From NCBI GenBank assembly GCA_003233095.1, contig QIKT01000076.1, forward strand, positions 1-45,918: 45,918 bases of DNA, written 5' to 3'. Source of the stretch: Oceanospirillales bacterium. Its GTDB lineage: Bacteria > Pseudomonadota > Gammaproteobacteria > Xanthomonadales > SZUA-38. Below the pieces are notes generated by a model, which was given only the letters and a program-made list of their open reading frames with translations, searched no databases and was not told where the DNA came from. Made by a program: the position numbers and the translations under genes. Below, one piece after another: positions 1-9,175 of the stretch; within the stretch, counting starts at the first letter, position 1, and every line of letters starts with the position of its first letter.

Positions 1-1
1 G

Positions 2-103
2 GGACGCGGTTTGACGACACAGCCAAAGCTCGCTATCGGAGACGGTGCTCTTGGTTTCTGGAAGGCCATGGCCAGGACCTGGCCCCAAACTCGGCATCGA
101 GGA
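2..103 (+). pseudogene. IS256-family transposase remnant (cut by window edge)
   Basis: The frame beginning at base 2 reads R-G-L, then continues through IGDGALGFWKA to a T-R-H triplet. This is the conserved core of IS256-group (mutator-type) transposases, where a GDGALGFWKAL block is followed by TRHQRCWVHK. Here the similarity is lost just after TRH: the expected Gln-Arg-Cys-Trp block is missing and the frame runs about 30 unrelated residues to a stop near 193. It is therefore a decayed or deleted fragment, not a working transposase. How much lies before base 1 cannot be seen. No terminal inverted repeat was recognised between here and the paaJ stop at 239. It marks an old insertion at the downstream end of the paa operon. 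Confidence 0.7.
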
Positions 104-238
104 CTTTCACTTCATGAGTTCATGCCCATGCTGAGCGTACACACACGCGTTAAAGGCGACGCTCGTACCTCGCGTGCTTTAGGCGGGCGTTAGGTGCGCA
201 CCAATAATTCAGGTAGCAAACGGTTTTGGCCGGTCTGT

Positions 239-1447
239 TCAAACCCGCCGAATCAACACCGCAATCCCCTGACCCACACCAATGCACATGGTGCACAAGG
301 CGTGTTCGCCGTCGCTGCGTTCCAGCTGGTTGATGGCTGTGGTGATCAACCGAGCCCCACTCATGCCCAGTGGGTGCCCCAGCGCAATGGCGCCGCCATT
401 CGGATTGACTCGCGGGTCTTCATCGTCCAGGTCCAGCTCGCGAAGACAGGCTAGCGACTGAGCGGCGAAGGCTTCGTTCAGTTCGATGGTATCCATGTGC
501 GCCAGTGTCATGCCGGTCAGCGTCAGCAGTTTTCGGGTCGCATTGACCGGGCCCATACCCATCAGGCGCGGTTCGACGCCAGCGGTTGCCATGGCGATGA
601 CTTCGGCTCTGGGCGTCAATTGATGATCGCTGCAGGCCTGTTCTGAGGCCAGCAGCAGCGCACAGGCACCGTCGTTGATGCCCGACGCATTGCCGGCTGT
701 GACGGTGCCGTCGTCCCGAAACGGCGTGCCGAGGCGCGCCAAGGCCTCCATGCTTGTCTGCCGGAGGTGTTCGTCCTGATTGAAGATCACAGGGTCCTGC
801 TTGCGTTTGGGAACCGATACAGGGGTGATCTCTGTCTGGTAAAACTGCTGAGCCTGAGCACGCTCGGCTTTCTGCTGGGACAGCAGCGCAAATCGATCCT
901 GGTCCTCGCGCGAAATGTTGAACTCTTCGGCCACGTTCTCTGCCGTTTCGGGCATCGAATGGACCCCATACTGCTGTTTGAGCAGTGGGTTGATGAAACG
1001 CCAGCCCATCGTGGTGTCATACATCTGCACATTGCGTGAAAAGGCCGAATCGGCCTTGGCCATCACAAACGGTGAACGAGACATCGACTCGACGCCTCCG
1101 GCCATCATGATGGCGGTCTCGCCGGTGCGGATCGCTCGGGAGCAATCACCCACCGATTGCAGACCCGAACCACACAGCCGATTGACCGTGACGCCCGGGA
1201 CAGTCCACGGCAAACCGGCCAGAAGACCGCTCATGCGTGCCACGTTGCGATTGTCCTCACCGGCCTGATTGGCACAGCCATAGACCAGATCGTCAATCAG
1301 TGCCAGATCCAGGTTGGGCTGACGTTCAATCAGAGCGCGAATCGGGATGGCGCCCAGATCATCGGTTCGTACTGACGACAGGCTGCCACCGTAACGACCG
1401 ATGGGGGTGCGAATGGCATCAACAATGAGGGAGCGATGTGGGTTCAT
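239..1447 (-). CDS. paaJ: 3-oxoadipyl-CoA / acetyl-CoA acyltransferase (thiolase)
   Basis: This 402-aa type II thiolase should cleave 3-oxoadipyl-CoA to succinyl-CoA and acetyl-CoA, the last step of the phenylacetate CoA pathway. The nucleophile lies in NRLCGSGLQS (Cys92), GHPLG supplies His358, and the second active-site Cys388 is in CIGVGQG near the C-terminus. The length matches the PaaJ/PcaF family. The ATG at 1447 begins MNPHRSLIVDAIRTPIGRYG, the usual thiolase start; an upstream extension to 1540 has no family resemblance and would overlap paaH. It is the last gene of the leftward paaFGHJ unit, 29 nt after paaH. PcaF of the beta-ketoadipate pathway has the same activity and is excluded only by context. 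Confidence 0.92.
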   Translation of the reverse strand: MNPHRSLIVDAIRTPIGRYGGSLSSVRTDDLGAIPIRALIERQPNLDLALIDDLVYGCANQAGEDNRNVARMSGLLAGLPWTVPGVTVNRLCGSGLQSVGDCSRAIRTGETAIMMAGGVESMSRSPFVMAKADSAFSRNVQMYDTTMGWRFINPLLKQQYGVHSMPETAENVAEEFNISREDQDRFALLSQQKAERAQAQQFYQTEITPVSVPKRKQDPVIFNQDEHLRQTSMEALARLGTPFRDDGTVTAGNASGINDGACALLLASEQACSDHQLTPRAEVIAMATAGVEPRLMGMGPVNATRKLLTLTGMTLAHMDTIELNEAFAAQSLACLRELDLDDEDPRVNPNGGAIALGHPLGMSGARLITTAINQLERSDGEHALCTMCIGVGQGIAVLIRRV

Positions 1448-1476
1448 GAAAGGTTCCTGTACTCTGGTAGTCCAAG

Positions 1477-3012
1477 TCAGTGGCTGTATTGTTCGGGTTG
1501 CTGGTCGTCTGCTTGTGCATATTCCTGGCGACGTAACCATGAAGACACCCGGTAGCGGGATTCCTGATAGTGCAGCGACAAATTGTCAAGAACCTCGACC
1601 ACACAGCTCAAACCGATTTGGCGCGCCCATTCGATCGGGCCGCGTGGGTAATTGACCCCAAACTGCATCGCCAGATCGACATCCGATTCGCTGGCGACCT
1701 GTTGGCCCACCGCATCGGCTGCCTCGTTGGCAAGCATGCAGACGGTGCGCAGGCAGATCATGCCGGGGATATCATCAATCAGAAGACAGTCAATCCCCAG
1801 TGCGGAAAAGAAACCGGTCGCCACATCCAGTGCATCGTCACCGGCCTGGTCGGACACGGCGATCGCCAGAAAACTGACGTGATCGTAATCGGCTGCCAGG
1901 TCAAAGATGACCGTGTCATCATGGCGGCTCTCGGCGGCCATCTGCGTCGCGGATCGGCCATCCGAGGGCCGAATGCAGATGCCGTCGATCATCAGATAGC
2001 CATCACCGGTGCACTGTTCGACCTTGATGCCGGCAGCCTCTGAGCGGCGCTTGAGCGCGTGGGCAATCCCGAGGCGGCCCATCAGTCGCAGACGATCGGG
2101 CAGAAGGCCCGGTTCGACAATTTTCAGCGGCGGCTCGGTAGCGCCGTCCGAGTAGTTAAAGTATCCCTGACCGCTTTTGCGACCCAGGCGTCCGGCAGCC
2201 ACCATGTCGGCTTGCAGCAAACTAGGGCGAAAACGAGTGTCCTGGTAGTAGGCGTCATAGACCGAACGGGTGACAGCATAGTTGACGTCGTTGCCAATCA
2301 GGTCCATCAACTCGAATGGGCCCATGCGAAATCCGGTTGAGCTCTTCAGGCAGGCATCGACTTCAGCGGCTGTTGCACCACCTTCCTCGACAATCCGCAA
2401 ACCTTCGGCGTAAAAAGGACGAGCCACTCGATTGACAATGAAGCCAGGAGTGGATCTCGCATGCACCGCGACCTTGCCCCAGCTCATTGCGGTTTGATAG
2501 ATCAACTCGACAATGCCTGGGTCGGTGGCCAGGCCGCTGATCACCTCGACCAGTTTCATGATCGGAGCAGGGTTGAAGAAATGCATACCGACCAGTCGTT
2601 CGGGTCGAGCCATGCCGGCGCTGATTGCGGTGACCGAGATGGACGAGGTGTTGGTGGCGAGAATACAGTCGTCGGCGCAGAGTGCTTCCAAGGTCTGAAA
2701 CAGTCCGGCCTTGATATCCCGATCTTCGACAATGGCCTCGATCACCAGGCCGGCATCAGCCAGATCGTCCAGCCGTTCGGCCGGTGTGATCCGAGCCATC
2801 AGGGTATCGACATCCTCGCGGCTCATCTTGCCGCGCTCGACCAGCTTGTCTAGACCTTTGCCCGTGCGCTTGATGCCTTCATGGACGGCCTCGGCTTGCT
2901 GATCAAAGAGTCGCACCGGATGACCTGCTGCTGCGGCCACCTGTGCAATCCCCGCGCCCATGGTACCCGCGCCGATGATGGCGACGACTCGGTCGGTGGC
3001 AAGTCCACTCAT
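1477..3012 (-). CDS. paaH: 3-hydroxyadipyl-CoA dehydrogenase
   Basis: This 511-aa NAD-dependent dehydrogenase oxidises 3-hydroxyadipyl-CoA to 3-oxoadipyl-CoA. The N-terminal Rossmann motif is IIGAGTMGAGIAQ (residues 12-24), and the catalytic His144 lies in GMHFFNPAP. Two 3HCDH C-terminal helical domains follow, giving the longer PaaH/PaaC architecture rather than the roughly 280-aa single-domain enzyme. The ATG at 3012 is preceded by AAGGGGAG at good spacing, so it is preferred over an in-frame TTG at 3018. It begins 3 bases after the paaG stop, consistent with translational coupling, and feeds its product to PaaJ. Confidence 0.93.
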   Translation of the reverse strand: MSGLATDRVVAIIGAGTMGAGIAQVAAAAGHPVRLFDQQAEAVHEGIKRTGKGLDKLVERGKMSREDVDTLMARITPAERLDDLADAGLVIEAIVEDRDIKAGLFQTLEALCADDCILATNTSSISVTAISAGMARPERLVGMHFFNPAPIMKLVEVISGLATDPGIVELIYQTAMSWGKVAVHARSTPGFIVNRVARPFYAEGLRIVEEGGATAAEVDACLKSSTGFRMGPFELMDLIGNDVNYAVTRSVYDAYYQDTRFRPSLLQADMVAAGRLGRKSGQGYFNYSDGATEPPLKIVEPGLLPDRLRLMGRLGIAHALKRRSEAAGIKVEQCTGDGYLMIDGICIRPSDGRSATQMAAESRHDDTVIFDLAADYDHVSFLAIAVSDQAGDDALDVATGFFSALGIDCLLIDDIPGMICLRTVCMLANEAADAVGQQVASESDVDLAMQFGVNYPRGPIEWARQIGLSCVVEVLDNLSLHYQESRYRVSSWLRRQEYAQADDQQPEQYSH

Positions 3013-3014
3013 GT

Positions 3015-3806
3015 TCAACTCCCCTTGAATTGCGGCGCGCGCTTTTCCAGGAATGCGGCCACGCCTTCGCGATAGTCGTCGCTGCGACCGGCTACTGTTT
3101 GCAACTGAAGCTCCAGGTCCAGCTGCTGATCCAGCGTGTTGCTGGCACCCTCGTTCAGGGCGCGTTTGATCTTGGCCAGACCGGCGGTCGGACGAGTGGC
3201 CAGATGCGCAGCCATCTGCCGGGCTTCGCTCATCAGCGCGTCATCCTCGATGCAACGCCAGATCAACCCCCACTGCTCGGCCTGCCGAGCTGGCAGCTTG
3301 TCACCGAGCATGGCCAGACCTTTGGCGCGTGCCAGGCCGACCATATTGGGCAACATCCAGGTTCCTCCGGAATCGGGCAACAGTCCGATGTTGCAGAATA
3401 CCTGGACAAAGCTGGCTGATTCGGCTGCCAGCACAATGTCACAGGCCAGCGCGATGTTGGCACCGGCGCCGGCGGCAACGCCATTGACGGCGCAGATGAC
3501 TGGCATCTCAAGTGCAGTCAGGCTGCGAACCAGCGGATTGTAATTCTGTTCGATGGACTCGCCCAGATCCGGAGGACCGGTATCGGCGGCCACCTTGCGG
3601 TCGCTCAAGTCCTGTCCGGCACAGAAACCTCGCCCGGCCCCGGTCAGCAGCAGGCAGCGGATGGTTGAATCGCGGCGAATGGTCACAAGAGCAGACTTCA
3701 GGGCCTCATGCATTTCGGCATTGAAACTGTTCAGTCGCTCCGGGCGGTTCAGAGTGATTTCGGCAACGCCATCACGACAGTCAAGAAGAATGGAAGAATC
3801 GGTCAT
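3015..3806 (-). CDS. paaG: 1,2-epoxyphenylacetyl-CoA isomerase (enoyl-CoA hydratase/isomerase family)
   Basis: A 263-aa crotonase-fold protein. PaaG converts ring-1,2-epoxyphenylacetyl-CoA to oxepin-CoA and also shifts double bonds in the later beta-oxidation-like steps. The oxyanion-hole block GAGRGFCAGQDL and the isomerase-type IGLLPDSGGTWMLP, with its catalytic Asp, distinguish it from the neighbouring hydratase. The start codon shares one base with the paaF stop (TGATG), so the genes are translationally coupled. It is second in the paaF-G-H-J unit. Sequence alone cannot separate it fully from other crotonases, but the Asp motif and operon make PaaG the clear choice. Confidence 0.92.
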   Translation of the reverse strand: MTDSSILLDCRDGVAEITLNRPERLNSFNAEMHEALKSALVTIRRDSTIRCLLLTGAGRGFCAGQDLSDRKVAADTGPPDLGESIEQNYNPLVRSLTALEMPVICAVNGVAAGAGANIALACDIVLAAESASFVQVFCNIGLLPDSGGTWMLPNMVGLARAKGLAMLGDKLPARQAEQWGLIWRCIEDDALMSEARQMAAHLATRPTAGLAKIKRALNEGASNTLDQQLDLELQLQTVAGRSDDYREGVAAFLEKRAPQFKGS

Positions 3807-4564
3807 CAGCGTCCCTCGAATTGGGCAGGTCGTTTGTCAAAAAATGCAGCAATCCCTTCCTGGCGATCCGCGGTGTCTGCCAGCAGGCTGAAGGCGCGGC
3901 GCTCCATGTCCAGGCCTTGTTGCAACGGTGTCTCATAGGCGGTCAACAACAACTTGCGGGCCTCCCGAACAGCAAGCGGTGGTTGTTGGGTGATGCGGGC
4001 GGCCAGCGCCACGGCGGTCTCTATGGTTAGCTCATTGACGCTGACCTCACTGATTAATCCGCAATCGTGGGCCTGTCGTGCGGTCAGCCATTCGCCGGCC
4101 AGCACCATGCGCATTGCCGTTGATTTGCCCACCGCGCGGATTAGTCGCTGGGTACCGCCAGCACCTGGAATCATGCCGAGGGTAATCTCAGGCTGGCCGA
4201 AGCGGGCCGACTCGCCGGCAATGATGATATCGGCATGCAACGCGAGTTCACAGCCGGCTCCAAGCGCCAGGCCATTGACGGCTGCGATCCAGGGAATCGG
4301 GCTGTGATAGAGACGTTTCCAGAGTTCAGGGCGCGGGTCCAGATGGCAGTCGATTGCCTTCATGGTGGCCAGTTCCTTCAGATCGGCGCCGGCAGCAAAC
4401 ACCTTTGGGTTGCCAGTGACGACGGCACATCGAGCTTTGCCCTCATGCAGTGCATCGCCGATGGCCTTGAGCACGTCATTGGTCAATGCGTTGCGCTGTT
4501 CAGGTCGGTTCAAAGTGATCTGGAGGACGTTATCAGTCGGGTGACTGCAGAGGATGACGGACAT
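3806..4564 (-). CDS. paaF: 2,3-dehydroadipyl-CoA hydratase
   Basis: A 252-aa enoyl-CoA hydratase of the crotonase superfamily that should hydrate 2,3-dehydroadipyl-CoA to 3-hydroxyadipyl-CoA, the substrate of PaaH. The oxyanion motif [10 protein letters not shown] and the [20 protein letters not shown] region carry the hydratase glutamate in PEI and the GAGGTQRL helix. Length is typical. The ATG at 4564 has GGAG about 9 nt upstream, and a TAATAT hexamer in the divergent region is a candidate -10. It is the first gene of the leftward paa operon and faces paaY across 114 nt, so this gap probably carries both promoters and any repressor operator. Confidence 0.92.
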   Translation of the reverse strand: MSVILCSHPTDNVLQITLNRPEQRNALTNDVLKAIGDALHEGKARCAVVTGNPKVFAAGADLKELATMKAIDCHLDPRPELWKRLYHSPIPWIAAVNGLALGAGCELALHADIIIAGESARFGQPEITLGMIPGAGGTQRLIRAVGKSTAMRMVLAGEWLTARQAHDCGLISEVSVNELTIETAVALAARITQQPPLAVREARKLLLTAYETPLQQGLDMERRAFSLLADTADRQEGIAAFFDKRPAQFEGR

Positions 4565-4678
4565 CGTGATGGACTCCGTTTTCTGTCAGAGAATCAACAC
4601 GCGATATTAGCACGAATCGACGCAGCGCCGAGGGGCTTGTTGTACAATGGCTGGATGGATTCTCAACTCGCTTTGCCG
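4565..4678. promoter_or_regulatory. Divergent paaF / paaY promoter region
   Basis: This 114-bp gap is the only non-coding space between the two halves of the paa cluster, so it must hold the promoters of paaFGHJ (leftward) and probably paaYZ (rightward). Leftward, TAATAT near 4604-4609 is a plausible -10. Rightward, TACAAT at 4643-4648 could be a -10 about 30 nt before the paaY start. Neither has a convincing -35 at standard spacing, which would fit an activator or derepression-controlled promoter. No clear palindromic PaaX/PaaR operator was recognised. Confidence 0.4.
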
Positions 4679-5284
4679 ATGGTTTATCAGATTGACGGCA
4701 TCACTCCGGTGATCGACCCGACTGCCTTTGTTCACCCGACCGCGGTCCTGATCGGCGATGTCATTGTCGGCCCGGGTGCGTATGTGGGGCCGCTGGCGTC
4801 ACTGCGCGGCGACATGGGTCGCATCGAGCTGAAAGCCGGCTCGAATGTGCAGGATCATTGTGTGGCACATTCGTTTCCAGGCAAGGACGTCCTTGTTGAA
4901 ATCGATGGTCACATCGGCCATGCGGCGGTGTTGCACGGTTGCTTGATCGGAGAGAATGCGCTGATCGGAATGAACAGCGTGATCATGGATGATGTGCAGA
5001 TTGGGCCTAACTGCATTGTCGGCGCCAACGCATTTGTACGAGCCGGAACGGTGTTCGAGGCCAACCAGCTGATTGTCGGATCACCGGCTCGAATTCTGCG
5101 CACACTGACCGATCAGGAGAAAGACTGGAAGCGACAGGGCACTGCCGAATACCATCAACTGGTGCACCGCTGCAAACAGAGCCTCAGGCCGGTCATACCG
5201 CTTGAGCAGGTAGAATCTGATCGCCCCCGTTTTCAAGCGGACCATCTCAAACCTCTGAATCAGATACGGAACTCATCATCATGA
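4679..5284 (+). CDS. paaY: PaaY gamma-class hexapeptide protein (phenylacetate degradation)
   Basis: A 201-aa left-handed beta-helix protein of the gamma-carbonic-anhydrase superfamily. PaaY of paa clusters is reported as a thioesterase that relieves dead-end CoA adducts in the pathway; that role is family knowledge. The metal-ligand histidines are visible as VAHSF (His64) and [10 protein letters not shown] (His81, His86), surrounded by hexapeptide repeats. The start [11 protein letters not shown] at 4679 aligns with other PaaY proteins; an in-frame ATG at 4655 would add eight residues. The stop overlaps the paaZ ATG by 4 nt (ATGA). A second, different gamma-CA homologue lies at 32809-33345. 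Confidence 0.9.
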   Translation: MVYQIDGITPVIDPTAFVHPTAVLIGDVIVGPGAYVGPLASLRGDMGRIELKAGSNVQDHCVAHSFPGKDVLVEIDGHIGHAAVLHGCLIGENALIGMNSVIMDDVQIGPNCIVGANAFVRAGTVFEANQLIVGSPARILRTLTDQEKDWKRQGTAEYHQLVHRCKQSLRPVIPLEQVESDRPRFQADHLKPLNQIRNSSS

Positions 5285-7332
5285 AGAAAATTGCCAGCTA
5301 TGTGAACGGCCACTGGTTTGAAAGCGACTCTCAGGGGCGTGCCGTCCACAATGCCGTGACCGGTGAGCTGATTGGCACCGTCAGCTCTGACGGAGTCGAT
5401 TTCAAGGCCGTGCTGGAATACGGACGCTCCTCGACGCTGCGTCACATGACGATCCATGAACGTGCTCTGGCCATCAAGGCGCTGGCGGTTCACCTGGACT
5501 CAAAAAAGGAGAGTTTCTACCGTCTTTCTAGCATGACCGGAGCTACCCGCGGTGATGGTTGGGTGGATATCGAAGGGGGCATTGGCACCTTGTTTGCGAT
5601 GTCCTCGATTGCCCGGCGTGAGCTACCCAACGAGCCGTTCATTGTCGAAGGCGAGCCAATCCCGCTGTCGAAGAACGGGACGTTTCTCGGACAACACATT
5701 CTGACTCCCAAGCTGGGCGTTTCGGTGCATATCAATGCCTTCAATTTTCCCTGCTGGGGAATGCTCGAGAAGATCGCTCCATCGTTGATTGCCGGGATGC
5801 CGGTGATCGTCAAACCCGGAACCGTGACTTCCTATCTGACCGAGGCGATGGTGCGCGAAATCATCGCTAGTGGCTTGTTTCCGGAAGGCTCGGTACAACT
5901 GATCTGCGGGGGTGTCGGCGATCTGTTCGACCATCTGACCTCTCAGGATGTGGTGACATTTACCGGATCAGCCAACACCGCCGAGAAGTTGAAATCTCAT
6001 CCCAACATTCTTAATAACTGTATCCCCTTCAATACCGAAGCCGACTCTCTGAACTGTGTGATCCTGGGGGCGAGCGTGTCCGAAGATGACCCCGAATTCG
6101 GCTTGTTCATCAAGGAAGTGGTTCGCGAGATGACCGTCAAATGTGGGCAAAAATGTACGGCCATCAGGCGCTCCATTGTTCCGGCGGGCATGATCGACAC
6201 AGTCATTCAGGCCATCAGCGAACGACTCGATGGGGTGGTCATAGGTGACCCCGATCACGAGGGTGTGCGCATGGGGCCTCTGGTCGGGACATCGCAGCGC
6301 CAGGACGTCAGAGACAACGTCGAACGGCTGAAGGAGACCTGCACGGTCGTCTACGGCGGTGAGTCCGAGTTTGAGGTCGTCGGGGCTGATCGCGAGGCCG
6401 GGGCGTTTTTCCCGCCGACCTTGCTGTTGTGCGAGCAGGCGATGCAAATCACTGACGGCCCACACGCCATCGAAGCCTTTGGTCCAGTCAATACGCTAAT
6501 GCCGTATGAGTCTCTGGACGACGCCATCGAATTGGCCAGGCGCGGGTTGGGGTCTCTGGCAGGGTCGGTATTCAGTCATGATGACGAGGAGTCCCGTCAA
6601 CTGATTCTGGGCACAGCAATGTTTCACGGCCGAATGCTGGTGATCAATCGGGATTGCGCGGGTGAGTCCACAGGCCATGGCTCACCGATGCCGATGCTGG
6701 TTCATGGCGGTCCGGGTCGTGCGGGCGGTGGTGAAGAGCTGGGCGGCTCACTGGCCATCAAGCACTACATGCAACGCACTGCTATCCAGGGTTCTCCCAC
6801 CACGTTGATGGCTATTACTCGACAGTATGTGCCTGGAGCCAGAACCACTACCGATGTGGTGCACCCGTTCCGAAAATATTTCGAGCAGTTGGCGATTGGT
6901 GAATGCTATCAGACGCATCGGCGTACCGTGACCGAGGCAGATATTGTCAATTTTGGCTGCTTGTCAGGCGATCATTTCTACGCGCATTTTGATGACATTG
7001 CCGCGAAACAGTCGCCGGTGTTTGGCAAGCGAGTGGCGCACGGATACTTTCTGATTTCGGCAGCAGCAGGTCTGTTTGTAGATCCGGCGCCAGGTCCGGT
7101 TCTGGCAAACTATGGCCTGGATAATCTGCGATTTATCACGCCGGTCGGCATTGGTGACACGATTTCGGTCAAGCTGGTGGTCAAGCAGAAGATTCGCAAG
7201 GCCCCACGGGACGATGAGCCCTTGCAGGGAATTGTCAAATGGGCAGTGCAAATAAGCAACCAGCATGATGAGCTGGTTGCTCTGTATGACGTGCTGACAC
7301 TGGTACTGCTTGCAGAGGGGCAGCCTGATTGA
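5281..7332 (+). CDS. paaZ: Bifunctional oxepin-CoA hydrolase / 3-oxo-5,6-dehydrosuberyl-CoA semialdehyde dehydrogenase
   Basis: A 683-aa fusion that opens the oxepin-CoA ring and oxidises the resulting aldehyde. The aldehyde dehydrogenase domain (about 1-515) shows Glu253 in NTEADSLN and the nucleophile Cys292 in [12 protein letters not shown], each three residues earlier than the E. coli E256/C295 pair. The C-terminal MaoC-like hydratase domain (about 535-683) has GDHFYAH with Asp564 and His569. Both catalytic sets are intact, so both activities are expected. It follows paaY by a 4-nt overlap. Its stop directly abuts the stop of the convergent lipoprotein gene, with no space for a separate terminator. 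Confidence 0.96.
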   Translation: MKKIASYVNGHWFESDSQGRAVHNAVTGELIGTVSSDGVDFKAVLEYGRSSTLRHMTIHERALAIKALAVHLDSKKESFYRLSSMTGATRGDGWVDIEGGIGTLFAMSSIARRELPNEPFIVEGEPIPLSKNGTFLGQHILTPKLGVSVHINAFNFPCWGMLEKIAPSLIAGMPVIVKPGTVTSYLTEAMVREIIASGLFPEGSVQLICGGVGDLFDHLTSQDVVTFTGSANTAEKLKSHPNILNNCIPFNTEADSLNCVILGASVSEDDPEFGLFIKEVVREMTVKCGQKCTAIRRSIVPAGMIDTVIQAISERLDGVVIGDPDHEGVRMGPLVGTSQRQDVRDNVERLKETCTVVYGGESEFEVVGADREAGAFFPPTLLLCEQAMQITDGPHAIEAFGPVNTLMPYESLDDAIELARRGLGSLAGSVFSHDDEESRQLILGTAMFHGRMLVINRDCAGESTGHGSPMPMLVHGGPGRAGGGEELGGSLAIKHYMQRTAIQGSPTTLMAITRQYVPGARTTTDVVHPFRKYFEQLAIGECYQTHRRTVTEADIVNFGCLSGDHFYAHFDDIAAKQSPVFGKRVAHGYFLISAAAGLFVDPAPGPVLANYGLDNLRFITPVGIGDTISVKLVVKQKIRKAPRDDEPLQGIVKWAVQISNQHDELVALYDVLTLVLLAEGQPD

Positions 7333-7689
7333 TCAGGGCTGTCTCATCCAGCGGCCTTGCAGTATTGCGTAAGTAGGCGCATTGCTGATCGTCAACACAT
7401 CCTCGGATACTGTGTATTCAAGCAACACGCTTTCCTCGTAGACGATCATGGTGATGCGTCCGCCATCGCCCTGCCAATCGCTCAGGTCGTAGTTCACGCC
7501 ACCTTTGACACTGAGACGACCACTGCTGTCGGCATTGAGTGTCAGGATTGAGTCAGCGTATTCACCCGAGGTTAGTCTCCAGGTCCCGGTCAAATCAGCC
7601 ACCGGATCACTGCATCCGGTGAGTATGATCGTCATGCAAAGAACGATCATGGTGGTGACGAGACCCTGATGGAATGGTCTTCTCTTCAT
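7333..7689 (-). CDS. Small lipoprotein of unknown function
   Basis: A 118-aa protein with a basic N-terminus, a hydrophobic stretch (about 10-23) and the lipobox ILTGC, so it should be lipidated and membrane-anchored in the envelope. The mature part is about 93 residues, beta-rich, and contains a DLTGTWRLTSGEYADSILTL segment that resembles small lipocalin-like domains, where GTW marks the first strand. That fold assignment is inference. The ATG at 7689 follows a GAGGAGGGT Shine-Dalgarno. It is divergent from gloB and converges on paaZ, and nothing links it to either pathway. Confidence 0.75.
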   Translation of the reverse strand: MKRRPFHQGLVTTMIVLCMTIILTGCSDPVADLTGTWRLTSGEYADSILTLNADSSGRLSVKGGVNYDLSDWQGDGGRITMIVYEESVLLEYTVSEDVLTISNAPTYAILQGRWMRQP

Positions 7690-7830
7690 GGTACCCTCCT
7701 CGTCGTATCAACCAGTATATCCCAATGCTCTGTTGTCAGCACCGGGCCATAGGTCAGCTCTGAGGATGGCCCCATCGACGTGATGATTGGTGTCTGCACA
7801 AACAGGGCATGAACGTCAGAGAGGACCCGC

Positions 7831-8622
7831 ATGATCGTCGAACGAATCTGGATCAATAATCGCCTTCGCAACTACAACTATCTGATCGCCTGTCCGCAAA
7901 CCGGCGAAGCGATGGCGCTTGACCCTTTGGCTCATCAGCTCTGTTTGCAGCGAGCCCAGCTACGAGGTTGGGAGATTACCAGTATTCTGAATACGCATGA
8001 ACACCCGGATCATACAGCGGGTAATGTGCCGCTGATGAGCATGACCGGCGCCCCGGTTCTGGCACATCACGGCGCTCAAGGAAAGATTCCGGGAATGAGT
8101 CATGCGCTGCGAGCCGGTGATTCTGTTCGAGTGGGCACGAGTGTTGTATTGAAGGTGCTGGATACGCCGGGTCACACCCGCACTCATGTCTGTCTGCTCT
8201 GGGAGACCGAGACACCCGCTCTGTTTTGTGGCGATACCTTGTTCAATGCCGGCGTGGGCAATTGTCACAATGGCGGTCATCCCGAAGCGCTTTATCAGAC
8301 GTTCAGCACCCAACTGGCTTGTCTGGATGAGTCGACTCAGGTTTATCCGGGGCATGATTACATGGTCAACAACCTTGAGTTCACGCTGGACCGTGAGCCT
8401 TCAAATCAGGCTGCGGCTGCCCTGTTGGAAAGGGTTCGTGACCTGGACCCGACCGAGTTGCCGATCACTACCCTGGGCATGGAGAAGCAGATCAATACGT
8501 TTTTCAGGCTCAGTCAGCCAGAGGTCATCGAGCGACTCCGGGATCAGACGCCCGGTCTGGCTGAGGATCCCTCCGAGGAAGCCGTCTTCCTGCGCCTTCG
8601 CCAATTGCGCAACGACTGGTAA
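7831..8622 (+). CDS. gloB: Hydroxyacylglutathione hydrolase (glyoxalase II)
   Basis: A 263-aa metallo-beta-lactamase-fold hydrolase that releases D-lactate and glutathione from S-D-lactoylglutathione in methylglyoxal detoxification. The metal motif THEHPDHTAG gives His56, His58, Asp60 and His61. Further ligands are in DTPGHTRTH, CGDTLF and YPGHDYM. The C-terminal HAGH-type substrate domain includes LGMEKQINTFFRL. The ATG at 7831 has GAGAGGA upstream. The length is close to the usual 250-260 residues. It stands alone between a divergent lipoprotein and a convergent small ORF. Confidence 0.93.
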   Translation: MIVERIWINNRLRNYNYLIACPQTGEAMALDPLAHQLCLQRAQLRGWEITSILNTHEHPDHTAGNVPLMSMTGAPVLAHHGAQGKIPGMSHALRAGDSVRVGTSVVLKVLDTPGHTRTHVCLLWETETPALFCGDTLFNAGVGNCHNGGHPEALYQTFSTQLACLDESTQVYPGHDYMVNNLEFTLDREPSNQAAAALLERVRDLDPTELPITTLGMEKQINTFFRLSQPEVIERLRDQTPGLAEDPSEEAVFLRLRQLRNDW

Positions 8623-8632
8623 GCGTGTCGTC

Positions 8633-8899
8633 TCACTCGTCATTCTGATTCGCAGCGTGGGCGGCAAATACTTCTGCACCGGTCAACCGTGCGGTGTCAT
8701 TGGCGAAGGCATAGTACTGCGGTTGCTCATCGACAAAGATTTGCTGGGTCATGGCCACCGGGTTAACGGTGCCAAATTGAACCGTTTCGGAAAGCGGGTT
8801 TGCTTCGAAACTAAACAGCCAGTTTCCTTTGACGTAATCGATCTGAAGGTAGTCGGACCGAACAGGCTGATAGGGTCGCAGAAGCCAGGGTCGTGACAT
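8633..8899 (-). CDS. Hypothetical 88-aa protein
   Basis: No family was recognised. The product is rich in aromatic residues in its first half (WLLRPYQPVRSDYLQIDYVK, then a NWLFSF segment), with a small, acidic C-terminus ending NQNDE. There is no signal peptide, membrane segment or metal motif. It converges on gloB with a 10-nt gap, as neatly placed as the window's other genes, which supports it being real. Its upstream side opens onto the repeat-rich 8900-9476 stretch and no clear Shine-Dalgarno was found. It could instead be a chance ORF or a remnant. Confidence 0.45.
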   Translation of the reverse strand: MSRPWLLRPYQPVRSDYLQIDYVKGNWLFSFEANPLSETVQFGTVNPVAMTQQIFVDEQPQYYAFANDTARLTGAEVFAAHAANQNDE

Positions 8900-8922
8900 T
8901 CAATCTCTGAGGGTTCTATTCC

Positions 8923-8999
8923 ACGCCGCTTGCGGCGAATAAACGCTAAGCGAGCGAATTCTTCTAAATACCCCGCCCCTTGGGGCGGGGATGTTTATT
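8923..8999. repeat. C-rich palindrome pair, possible IS200/IS605-type end
   Basis: Two hairpins lie close together: CGCCGCTTGCGGCG at about 8925-8938 and the stronger CCCCGCCCCTTGGGGCGGGG at about 8971-8990, the latter flanked by AAATA and GATGTTTATTT. An AT-rich context around a short G/C hairpin with a TT loop resembles the subterminal hairpins of IS200/IS605 elements and their MITE derivatives. No TnpA or TnpB coding sequence is nearby, so this would be a solo end or a REP-like palindrome. It lacks an adjacent T-run and is not a good intrinsic terminator. The element assignment is inference. Confidence 0.45.
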
Positions 9000-9175
9000 T
9001 GTCACTTCCTGTGACTGTTGATCAAATTCCGGTGCCAGCCAATGCAGTCAAGACACTGTCCGTTCCAATACTGTTGCAGGCGAGTGGTGAATTGATCAGA
9101 GCCATCGAGTTGTGCAAGAAGCGTGTTGCGACCCACCAGTCAAAGCGGTTGACCGGAGTCATCAAAACTTAGCCA

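Noticed and set aside
186-205. GTTAGGT resembling an integron attC core site
   Set aside because: No matching RYYYAAC partner or palindromic arms were found and no integrase is nearby, so it is a chance heptamer.
4235-4678. N-terminal extension of paaY
   Set aside because: The open frame continues upstream through antisense paaF sequence; the PaaY family N-terminus is at 4679.
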